64,000 nt of DNA from an uncultured Pelagibacteraceae bacterium (GTDB taxonomy: Bacteria > Pseudomonadota > Alphaproteobacteria > Pelagibacterales > Pelagibacteraceae). This document shows positions 51,960 to 59,055 of this stretch, in pieces (positions within the stretch are counted from its first letter, which is position 1; the number at the start of each line of letters is the position of its first letter). The notes under the pieces are model-generated. The model saw only the letters and a list, made by a program, of their open reading frames with translations. It had not been told where the DNA came from and searched no databases. The position numbers and the translations under genes were made by a program. The stretch covers positions 1 to 64,000 of the forward strand of contig CACHWQ010000002.1 of NCBI GenBank assembly GCA_902583645.1, read 5' to 3'.

Positions 51960-51987
51960 TTTATATATTTTTATCGCATAAATGCAA
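51960..51987 (-). promoter_or_regulatory. candidate promoter for tRNA-Tyr/tRNA-Gly/tuf/secE/nusG run
   Basis: On the minus strand TTGCAT (51987-51982), 16-base spacer, TATAAA (51965-51960). The start would fall near 51953, about 48 bases before the tRNA-Tyr 5' end. A TATAAT nearer the tRNA (51912-51907) would start transcription inside the tRNA and was not chosen. Confidence 0.45.
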
Positions 51988-52040
51988 TATTAGAAATTGG
52001 GGGAAATTCGCAGAAAATTAGATATAAATGGCGTAATTTT

Positions 52041-52775
52041 ATGTCAAAATCATCATTTTTTATTATTGGTAAACATGCTGTTATTGAAGCACTTAAAAAT
52101 CCTAAAAGAAAAGTTTTAAGACTCTTCTTAACCGAGGAAAGTAAAAAAATAATTCATAGAAGTAGTCCTAGAAAAAATCTTTTAAAAGACCAAAAAATAT
52201 ATTTCAAAACAAAAAAAGAATTAGATAGATATACAAAAAATGAGAATATTCAACATCAAGGGTTTGTTGCTGAGATAGAGCATTTAGAAAAAATTGATTT
52301 AAAAAAATTTATTAAAGATAAATTAAATTCGACTTTAGTATGTTTGGATGAAATTACCGACCCTAGAAATATTGGCTCAATAATTAGAAGTGCTGCATCA
52401 TTTAATATAGATGGAATAATAATTAAAGAAAGATCTTTTCCTTCAGATAGTAAACTTATGTATAAATCAGCTAGTGGTGCAGTTGAAAATATGGAAATAT
52501 TTGAGGTACCAAATATTAATACAACACTAAAGTATTTAAGAGAAAATAACTTTTGGGTTTATGGTTTTGACTCAAATTCAAATAAAGATTTTACAGAAAT
52601 TAAATGGTCAGGAAATACAGTTTTATTATTTGGATCAGAGGGTTATGGTATTAAAATGCATACAAAAAAATATACAGATTTTATGGTTAAGATAAAAATT
52701 GATAATAAAGTTGAAAGTCTTAACGTATCAAATAGTGCAGCAATAGCTTTTCACTATATTAAATCAAAAAAATAA
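52041..52775 (+). CDS. rlmB: 23S rRNA 2'-O-methyltransferase RlmB-like (SpoU/TrmH family)
   Basis: SPOUT-fold RNA methyltransferase of 244 aa, likely RlmB (Gm2251 in E. coli numbering). An N-terminal L30e-like substrate-binding domain (FFIIGKHAVIEALKNPKRKVLRLFLTEE) is followed by the SpoU motifs LDEITDPRNIGSIIRSAASF, LLFGSEGYGI and SLNVSNSAAIAFHY, which form the knotted SAM site. I chose the ATG at 52041; a TTG-initiated frame from 51930 would cross the opposite tuf-operon promoter. It is upstream of tRNA-Thr on the same strand. Confidence 0.92.
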   Translation: MSKSSFFIIGKHAVIEALKNPKRKVLRLFLTEESKKIIHRSSPRKNLLKDQKIYFKTKKELDRYTKNENIQHQGFVAEIEHLEKIDLKKFIKDKLNSTLVCLDEITDPRNIGSIIRSAASFNIDGIIIKERSFPSDSKLMYKSASGAVENMEIFEVPNINTTLKYLRENNFWVYGFDSNSNKDFTEIKWSGNTVLLFGSEGYGIKMHTKKYTDFMVKIKIDNKVESLNVSNSAAIAFHYIKSKK

Positions 52776-52813
52776 CTTGATAATCCTATAAATAATATTA
52801 AAAAACTCTTTAT

Positions 52814-52889
52814 GCCCTTGTAGCTCAGCTGGTAGAGCAATTGATTTGTAATCAATAGGTCCGCGGTTCGAATCCGTGCGGGGGCACCA
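52814..52889 (+). tRNA. trnT: tRNA-Thr (TGT anticodon), integration target
   Basis: 76-nt cloverleaf: acceptor GCCCTTG/CGGGGGC with two G-U pairs, D-arm GCTC/GAGC, anticodon stem ATTGA/TCAAT with loop TTTGTAA (anticodon TGT), T-arm GGTTCGAATCC, discriminator A, encoded CCA. Its 3' half from 52841 is repeated perfectly at 58999-59048. This copy keeps the 5' half and is therefore the functional gene. Confidence 0.97.
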
Positions 52890-52890
52890 T
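52841..52890 (+). repeat. left attachment repeat (tRNA-Thr 3' half)
   Basis: 50 bases from the anticodon stem to the base after CCA, identical to 58999-59048. Identity stops sharply on both sides (A versus T before it, C versus T after it). This copy completes the functional tRNA. Confidence 0.93.
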
Positions 52891-52992
52891 CAAATACTCA
52901 TTAATTTTCAATAAACTTAAAAATTACTTTATTTTTTTTAAAAATAAAAATCGTTGAATAAGACTATAGAATGGAAGGAAGAAGAACTGACT

Positions 52993-53014
52993 GTAGTGAA
53001 TTTGTAGTGAATTT
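52993..53014 (+). repeat. tandem 11-mer GTAGTGAATTT x2, left end of element
   Basis: Two exact head-to-tail copies of GTAGTGAATTT. The identical 22-bp unit, plus the preceding T, recurs at the other end of the element in the same orientation. Position and symmetry about the core repeat suggest recombinase arm-type binding sites; an operator or replication iteron is the alternative. The surrounding 183 bases between tRNA-Thr and the first gene hold no other feature I can support. Confidence 0.75.
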
Positions 53015-53072
53015 CAATTATCAATCAAAAACTTCTAGACCAAATGACTTAGTTCAATAATAATCAAAATTT

Positions 53073-54272
53073 CTAACATTTTATTATCTTATTTTGTAGA
53101 TGATCAAATTTATAACTTTGATGTTGGTTGTTAATAATTAGTTGAATTGCTTCCTCAATTGCATTTATAGGAACAATATACCACTCTTTTGGCATTTTAT
53201 AATTTCCTTTGTTATCAGCTATTTTAACATCAAGACATCTTTCAGAAAAAAAACTATGAATAATGCTCTCAAATTTTTTAGAAGGATAATTATAAACTTT
53301 ATATGTAGAAATAATTTTCACATCAGCCATTAAAAATGTAGTTTCATTAGGAGCATTTTTGATTCTTTCTTCTACAGAGGTGGTGCAAAAACCAATTTTA
53401 TATAAATCATTTATTGATTTAATTTCAGATTTTTTACTTAATGACGATAAAATATAGATATAACCAGTTGCTTTATCTTGACTATTGATATCGTTTTTAT
53501 GATAAGGGTCACTAAAACTTTCATTGAATTCTTTTAAAACCTCTTCGTTAGATTGAATAACAGAGCTTCCATTGTTATAAAGTTCTTTACCCAGTGATCT
53601 TAAATACATATTAGATTCTAATCCATTCTCAAAAATACAGCGAGTTCTTGGATCATTTCTTTTATCTCCTGTTTTACCTTCAAAATTTTTAATATTTTTT
53701 TCTTCTATTTTTTCTAAATATAATAATATACCATCTAGAATATAATATCTGTCTTCCTTTAATTGATGTTCTTTAAATTTAATTAATTTTCTTTTCCCAT
53801 TATTAATTTCTTTTTGAATCTGTTTAAAATTATTCTCATAATCTTTGAAATTTTTACATGGTTTTCTTCTTGCAACAAAGTCGGTATTAGCTCTATTTTT
53901 TGGGATGTTTTTTAAATTAAAAATATCTTCTTGATCGTTATCAAGTAAACCGAGAACATCATTTTCTAAAATATCATCAACAGTTTTATGTTCTTTTACT
54001 TTTGCAAGTAAATTATGTCTATCAAGGTCTTTTAAAATTGAAGCTTTATTAAAATCTTTTCTTAATTCTTTTAAACGAGAAAATAATTTTCTCTCAGTAA
54101 TATCGATACTTTCCTCAGGTTCTCTTTTATTTTCATCTATAAATCTATTAATTTCTTGAAAGGAGTCTATTAATCTTTGGTCTATAGTTATCGTTTGGCT
54201 AACTCTTAACTTTAAAATTCCAAGAGGATCATCGTTTAATATTTTTTTTAATTCACTTTCAAAATCTAACAT
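53073..54272 (-). CDS. GIY-YIG nuclease domain protein (T5orf172-like)
   Basis: 399-aa protein, last of the island operon. The C-terminal third holds a GIY-YIG nuclease fold: TGYIYILSS (first Tyr strand), NDLYKIGFCTTSVEERI (second strand and conserved Arg) and KFESIIHSFF (likely catalytic Glu), of the T5orf172/MUG113-like sort. Residues about 39-75 (FQEINRFIDENKREPEESID... ERKLFSRLKELR) match a module at the C-terminus of the adjacent helicase. The middle has a conserved-looking ARRKPCKNFKDYENNF. I chose ATG at 54272 over GTG at 54275; six bases separate it from the helicase stop. Probably the DNA-cleaving subunit; exact function unproven. Confidence 0.82.
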   Translation of the reverse strand: MLDFESELKKILNDDPLGILKLRVSQTITIDQRLIDSFQEINRFIDENKREPEESIDITERKLFSRLKELRKDFNKASILKDLDRHNLLAKVKEHKTVDDILENDVLGLLDNDQEDIFNLKNIPKNRANTDFVARRKPCKNFKDYENNFKQIQKEINNGKRKLIKFKEHQLKEDRYYILDGILLYLEKIEEKNIKNFEGKTGDKRNDPRTRCIFENGLESNMYLRSLGKELYNNGSSVIQSNEEVLKEFNESFSDPYHKNDINSQDKATGYIYILSSLSKKSEIKSINDLYKIGFCTTSVEERIKNAPNETTFLMADVKIISTYKVYNYPSKKFESIIHSFFSERCLDVKIADNKGNYKMPKEWYIVPINAIEEAIQLIINNQHQSYKFDHLQNKIIKC

Positions 54273-54278
54273 CACTAT

Positions 54279-56195
54279 CTATTTATTTTGTTGTCTTTTT
54301 TTATTCTTTAAAAAGACAATTGCTTCTGCCATTCTTCTTTCTAGGGGGTCGTTAGAACTCAACTTTGGCTCTCTATTATTTTTTTTCATAAATTCAGCTA
54401 TTTTTTTGTAAAGTATTACCGCTTCCTCATCTGTCATTAATATTTTTCGAGACTCAATTGTTTCACTTACTACTTTCAATAGCTTGGTGGTTACATTTTT
54501 AGACAAAACTTCAAAAGCTTTTTGAAATGGGTTTACCTTATCGATTAAATCAATATGCAATTCATCTATATTTATAAATGTATTTGCCATCCTAACCCAT
54601 TTCTTACCTCCTACTTCTTTGATCTCTCCATTTTTAATTACTGAGTCAGCCATAATATGTTGTCTTACTTGTTCTACTTCTTCTTTTGATATTTCTGGGT
54701 ACCTTGTTTGTATTATTTTCGGAATTAAAACTTTACTAATTACTTCAGGATCAACATTGCCAGGTATGGCTTTCATCATTTGTTCGTCCTGAAGAATTGT
54801 GGCCTTCAAATCATTTAGATCACTTTCTAATATTTGCTTTACTTTCTTTGTGCTTGGTTCTTTAAATCCATCAATTTCAATTGAACCTGGTTCTGCATTG
54901 CCTTGATTATTTTTTGTTCTAAAATTTACATGGGGTGCCAAGACTTGTTCCATTAATAATGAAGCTGTAATTGCTTTAAGAAGATTATTTACTGATATTT
55001 TGACTTCTCCATCAGCAACATCTGGCTGAGCAATCAAATTAGTAAACTGTGAGTGATTTTTATTTTCACTATCTCTCGTGGCTCTACCAATTATTTGGAT
55101 AATTTCTGTTAAAGAACCTCTCGCACCGATTGTTAAAGCATGTTCACAATATGGCCAATCAAAACCCTCTTTAGCCATGCCTAGTGCAATTATAATATCA
55201 ATGTCATCAACATGTTTAATTTTTCTCAAATAATCAACGATCTTATCTCTTTCTTTTTGATCATCATTTACTAGATCTGCTACCTTTATGATTTTCCCAT
55301 CCTTTCTTTTTATATGAATCACTCCTGTTTTTGGATCTTGTTTCTCTATATCCCCAATTAAATCTAAAATTGTATCCACTTCTTCGTGTTTACGTTTTGT
55401 GGACTCACCTGCATTAACGTTTGGTATATGAACAATAGTTTTTTGATCAGTATCTAATACTTCTCCTATGGCACTAAGATATCTACCCTGATAAAAATGA
55501 TAACCTATCCCTAAAGATTTTAAATATCTATAGCCATTTAATTGTTCATAATAATTATATGTTACAGGTGTAAATTTTATTTCATCCTCTGGCAAAAGAA
55601 CTGGAATATTATCACCTCTAAAATATGATCCAGTCATTGCAATTATATGTGCGTTTGTTTTATTCATCACCTTATTTAAAACTTCACCCAATCTACTTTC
55701 TATTGCTGCAGATACATGATGAAATTCATCAATTGCCAAAAGCGTATTATCAAATACTGATATATCACTTTGATTAAATGCAAATCTTAAAGTTGCATGT
55801 GTACAAATCATTATAGATTGTGATTTATCAGTTAAAAAAGTTTTAAAAGCTCTAACTTTCTTTTCATCACCACCGGGAGTACATAGGTTAAAATTTTCAT
55901 CATAATCCCAATTTGCAAAAAAACCATAATCTTTAAGGTTGGTTCTATCAAAAGATCCACCAATTGATCTTTCGGGCACAGCTACAATTACTTTTTTAAT
56001 GTTCTGATTGTAAAGCTTATCCAGGGCTAAAAACATTAATGCTCTAGACTTTCCTGATGCTGGTGGAGCTTTTAATAAAAGATATTGAGCTTCACGTTCT
56101 GCAAAAGCTCGGCGCTGCATCTCTCTCATGCCAAGTTTGTCTATATCTAAACTTTTACCGGTCTGTTCATATGGTACATTCACAAAATTTGGCAT
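54279..56195 (-). CDS. SF2 DEAD/DEAH-like helicase (DEFH box)
   Basis: 638-aa superfamily 2 ATPase. The Q-tip/Walker A region is LLLKAPPASGKSRALMFLALD near residue 45; motif II reads AIDEFHH (DEFH instead of DEAD/DEAH); motif III is MTGSY; the second RecA domain has IIALGMAKEGFDWPYCEHALTIGARGS and motif VI QIIGRATRD. No nuclease motif is visible, unlike type I HsdR or type III Res subunits. The last roughly 40 residues (IAEFMKKNNREPKLSS... ERRMAEAI) resemble the N-terminal module of the GIY-YIG partner. Two bases separate it from the methyltransferase, so it is translated in step. Likely the translocating motor of the system. Confidence 0.88.
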   Translation of the reverse strand: MPNFVNVPYEQTGKSLDIDKLGMREMQRRAFAEREAQYLLLKAPPASGKSRALMFLALDKLYNQNIKKVIVAVPERSIGGSFDRTNLKDYGFFANWDYDENFNLCTPGGDEKKVRAFKTFLTDKSQSIMICTHATLRFAFNQSDISVFDNTLLAIDEFHHVSAAIESRLGEVLNKVMNKTNAHIIAMTGSYFRGDNIPVLLPEDEIKFTPVTYNYYEQLNGYRYLKSLGIGYHFYQGRYLSAIGEVLDTDQKTIVHIPNVNAGESTKRKHEEVDTILDLIGDIEKQDPKTGVIHIKRKDGKIIKVADLVNDDQKERDKIVDYLRKIKHVDDIDIIIALGMAKEGFDWPYCEHALTIGARGSLTEIIQIIGRATRDSENKNHSQFTNLIAQPDVADGEVKISVNNLLKAITASLLMEQVLAPHVNFRTKNNQGNAEPGSIEIDGFKEPSTKKVKQILESDLNDLKATILQDEQMMKAIPGNVDPEVISKVLIPKIIQTRYPEISKEEVEQVRQHIMADSVIKNGEIKEVGGKKWVRMANTFINIDELHIDLIDKVNPFQKAFEVLSKNVTTKLLKVVSETIESRKILMTDEEAVILYKKIAEFMKKNNREPKLSSNDPLERRMAEAIVFLKNKKRQQNK

Positions 56196-56197
56196 TA

Positions 56198-58870
56198 TTA
56201 AAACAACTTCCTTTTTTCATTATTAACACATTTTTCATATTTTGAAAAAAGATAAGAAATTTTATCATCGTTGTTATTAATAATATGATCTTTAAAAATA
56301 ATCCTATCTACGAAATTATCATTAATTTCATGAACTCTTTTTAAACTATTTGGCATATCCGAGCTGTAAAGTTTTGCGATAGTTTGATCTGAAAATTTTT
56401 CCCTTTCATCGATTATTTTTAAAGAGAGATTTTCTAATTTCTTTATTTCATCATTGGTTAACTCATTTAATGGGAAAGTATTAAAGCACAAACCAGAAGA
56501 ATATCTTACATTGGTTTCTAACTTTCCACCGACACTTTTGACCCAGAGCATATGTATTTTAGATGATAGTATTGAAAATATGAACAATGGTGGATCATTA
56601 ATTATTTGAGCTGAGTTCATTGAAATATATCTTTTGTCAAAAAATCCAACAGGAAGATATTCACGATTTGATGAACTAGTACAAGGAATTAATAAAAAAT
56701 TTTTTTTGGCCTCATGTCTATATCTAAATTGATGCGATCTATTAACTAAAGATTTTGCAACATCTCCCCCACTTTTTCTAAACTTTTTAACCTTTTCAAT
56801 TCTTAATTTAATCTCAGGAATTTTTAGGGCATCATTTAGATCTTTATCATCTATCCAAATACACCATCTTTTTGTTCCATTAATAAATTCACTTCCACCT
56901 ATTAAAGGTCTAATAAATTTTTGAATTTTTTCATTCTGATTTAAAATCTCAACATATTCTCTCTGATTTAATTTTAAAAAACCACCTTCCAGAGGCATAT
57001 TTCCATAAATCATTTCTGGAATGATTTTCAAAAAATGATTTTCTCTATTTGAAACATTTATATTATTATTAGTTGTTAAATAAGGAGATATATAGTTGGT
57101 TTCCAGTATCGATGGACCGTCAATTAAAATTTTTTTTTTATTATCTTTCTTTCCTAAAGCAACTATAACGCAACTAACACCTGCATTATCTTTTGCGTTA
57201 TTTTTCCACTTAAAGGTTTTTACAGCAAAAATAATCTCAACATTTTTTAAAATTTCTGGCCAAAGAAGACTTACATGTTCTCCTTGGCAAATAGAATTGG
57301 TAGAAACAAAACAGCTTAAACTATGTTTTGTATTTTCAACAAACTTACTTGCTTTAAAATACCATAAAGAGACATAGTCTAATCGTTTAAAACCATGGAT
57401 ATGCCTTATGGAATTATAAACATCTTTTTTCTGTAAAAGATTTTGTTTTCTGGAGCCTTTAAATGGTGGGTTGCCAAATATATAAATAAAACTTGTTTTT
57501 TTTTCAAATTTGCAAAAATCTTGCCAATCAATACTTATAGAATTTTCACAAATTATTACTCCTGTTTCACTTAAGGGCAAAGAAGGTTTTATAACACCAA
57601 ATATATTTTTAAAAAGTAGATTCATTTGATGTTCTGCTAACCATAAAGATAATTTTGTAGTTTCTGTGGCATAATGAGATTTTTCTATTCCATAAAATTG
57701 ATTTAAGGAGATTCCAGAAACTGACATACGCCAATCATTAGGATTAATTTCTAATAATTTCTCAAAAATTTTGATTTCTAGTAAACAAAGCTGCTTATAG
57801 GCTATAATTAAAAAATTTCCAGATCCACATGCTGGATCAAAAACTTTTATATTGTAAATATATTTTAATATTTTTTTAATTTTAAATTCATCATTACCTG
57901 CTAATTCAATTTTTCTCTCAATATCATCGAGAAATAAGGGTTTAATTACTTTTAGAATATTTGGAACCGAGGTATAATGCATTTCATCTTCATCTCTTTC
58001 ATCTGGACTTACAACAGCTTGCAACATGGATCCCAAAATATCTGGATTAATTAAATGCCAATCAAGTGAAGCGCCGTCTATAATCATTTGCCGAGTTATT
58101 TTTGAAAATTCAGGTAAAATTATTTTACCATGAAATAAATTGCCATTCACATATGGAAAATCCTTAAGATAACTTTTTGTATTTAATCTATCTTCAATAT
58201 TCAAAACAGAAAATAAATTATTGAAAAATGTTTTTAAATCTGAACCATCTTTTTCTGTAAATTTTGTTATAGAATTTAAAAATTGATTTTTATTAAAAAT
58301 CTCTGAATCATCTGCATAATATAAAAATAGCAATCTAGTAAAAAAAAGATTTAAATGGTCCCTATATTTATCTAGATCATAATCAGTGTCATCCCTAATG
58401 ATTTGATCATATAATTTACCCATCTGATTAGCTGCTCTAATATCTGCAGGATTTTCTTTATCTAAAATTATCTTTTCTCGTCCAATTAAAGGTAAAAAAA
58501 AATTTAAATTTTCATCTAGTTTTGATAATTCTATATCCAAAGTATCACCAGTTTTAACATCTCTTGATAAAAAAGTTTTATAATCTGTAACAATTACGAA
58601 GCGGATTTTATATTTTTCTATTTTACTACTTTTTAAAATTTCATCTATAATGTCATGAACATCTTCATTTTCTAAAACATTTCTAAAATAAATTTTTTTT
58701 GACCAAATAATTTCATTACTATATTTAGATTGATTATAATCACCTTTTTTCAACCTATTAATTGAGGATTTAGGCAGCCCAAAAGCTAATAAAAAATCAT
58801 ATATAAAATTATTTTTATCTAATTTTAAAATAATTTTTTTTAAATTATCTTCAATTATATCAATGTTCAT
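56198..58870 (-). CDS. MmeI-like DNA adenine methyltransferase with degenerate nuclease domain
   Basis: 890-aa protein, first gene of the island operon. Order: N-terminal domain (1-125) in the position of the MmeI nuclease; helicase-spacer-like region (NPADIRAANQMGKLYDQI ... LNLFFTRLLFLYYADD); amino-methyltransferase with motif I FDPACGSGNFLIIAY near residue 345 and motif IV IFGNPPFKGSR near 465; then target-recognition and C-terminal regions (IRPLIGGSEFINGTKRWCIWID, ILSSKIHMLWVKSVGGKLETNVRYSSGLCFNTFPL, KLYSSDMPNSLKRVHEINDNFVD) that match type IIL enzymes closely. Where MmeI has the D...EMK nuclease residues this protein reads IYFRN, so the built-in nuclease appears dead. Expected activity is N6-adenine methylation at a specific asymmetric site. 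Confidence 0.88.
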   Translation of the reverse strand: MNIDIIEDNLKKIILKLDKNNFIYDFLLAFGLPKSSINRLKKGDYNQSKYSNEIIWSKKIYFRNVLENEDVHDIIDEILKSSKIEKYKIRFVIVTDYKTFLSRDVKTGDTLDIELSKLDENLNFFLPLIGREKIILDKENPADIRAANQMGKLYDQIIRDDTDYDLDKYRDHLNLFFTRLLFLYYADDSEIFNKNQFLNSITKFTEKDGSDLKTFFNNLFSVLNIEDRLNTKSYLKDFPYVNGNLFHGKIILPEFSKITRQMIIDGASLDWHLINPDILGSMLQAVVSPDERDEDEMHYTSVPNILKVIKPLFLDDIERKIELAGNDEFKIKKILKYIYNIKVFDPACGSGNFLIIAYKQLCLLEIKIFEKLLEINPNDWRMSVSGISLNQFYGIEKSHYATETTKLSLWLAEHQMNLLFKNIFGVIKPSLPLSETGVIICENSISIDWQDFCKFEKKTSFIYIFGNPPFKGSRKQNLLQKKDVYNSIRHIHGFKRLDYVSLWYFKASKFVENTKHSLSCFVSTNSICQGEHVSLLWPEILKNVEIIFAVKTFKWKNNAKDNAGVSCVIVALGKKDNKKKILIDGPSILETNYISPYLTTNNNINVSNRENHFLKIIPEMIYGNMPLEGGFLKLNQREYVEILNQNEKIQKFIRPLIGGSEFINGTKRWCIWIDDKDLNDALKIPEIKLRIEKVKKFRKSGGDVAKSLVNRSHQFRYRHEAKKNFLLIPCTSSSNREYLPVGFFDKRYISMNSAQIINDPPLFIFSILSSKIHMLWVKSVGGKLETNVRYSSGLCFNTFPLNELTNDEIKKLENLSLKIIDEREKFSDQTIAKLYSSDMPNSLKRVHEINDNFVDRIIFKDHIINNNDDKISYLFSKYEKCVNNEKRKLF

Positions 58871-58903
58871 TTTTTAAAGATTATCAAATTTATTTTTTTA
58901 AGT

Positions 58904-58925
58904 GTAGTGAATTTGTAGTGAATTT
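58904..58925 (+). repeat. tandem 11-mer GTAGTGAATTT x2, right end of element
   Basis: Exact copy of the 22-bp unit at 52993-53014, same orientation. It lies 34 bases upstream of the methyltransferase ATG, so it could also act as an operator of the operon. The 185 bases from that ATG to the next gene contain only this unit and the attachment repeat; a weak TTTGGA-16-TAGAAT promoter on the minus strand lies just upstream of the repeat. Confidence 0.75.
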
Positions 58926-58998
58926 ATTCTACTTGCTTGACGAGGATTCCAAAAGTTACTAATATCAACATTAATGAAAGGAAATTTTAAGAAGCTTT

Positions 58999-59048
58999 TT
59001 GATTTGTAATCAATAGGTCCGCGGTTCGAATCCGTGCGGGGGCACCAT
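58999..59048 (+). repeat. right attachment repeat, displaced tRNA-Thr 3' half
   Basis: Perfect 50-base copy of the tRNA-Thr 3' half including CCA. It lacks the acceptor 5' strand and D-arm, so it is not a second tRNA gene but the ancestral 3' end pushed aside by the insertion. The glycosyltransferase stop lies eight bases further. Confidence 0.93.
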
Positions 59049-59055
59049 TATTTAT

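Larger units (their letters stand above)
52841..59048. mobile_element. 6.2-kb tRNA-Thr-inserted element without integrase, carrying a three-gene defence-like operon
   Basis: Bounded by a perfect 50-bp direct repeat formed from the 3' half of tRNA-Thr, the standard signature of tyrosine-recombinase insertion into a tRNA gene. About 102 bases inside the left copy and 78 bases inside the right copy is the same tandem 11-mer pair in the same orientation. Inside are three minus-strand genes only (GIY-YIG protein, SF2 helicase, MmeI-like methyltransferase); no integrase, excisionase, transposase, replication or structural gene is seen. It may be mobilised in trans, by a phage or larger element using the same site, or it may be a relic that lost its integrase. 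Confidence 0.85.

Noticed and set aside
51930-52040. 37-codon N-terminal extension of rlmB from a TTG
   Set aside because: It has no family similarity, starts at TTG and overlaps the likely tuf-operon promoter region; the conserved protein begins at 52041.
52921-52960. T-run/A-run after tRNA-Thr as a terminator
   Set aside because: No stable stem precedes the T-run; such runs are common in this AT-rich DNA.
53015-58870. Hidden integrase, excisionase or toxin gene in the island
   Set aside because: The three large genes fill the interior, and the remaining end segments (under 190 bases each) contain no supported coding frame.
58999-59048. A second tRNA-Thr gene
   Set aside because: Only the 3' half is present; the acceptor 5' strand and D-arm are missing, so it is the attachment repeat.
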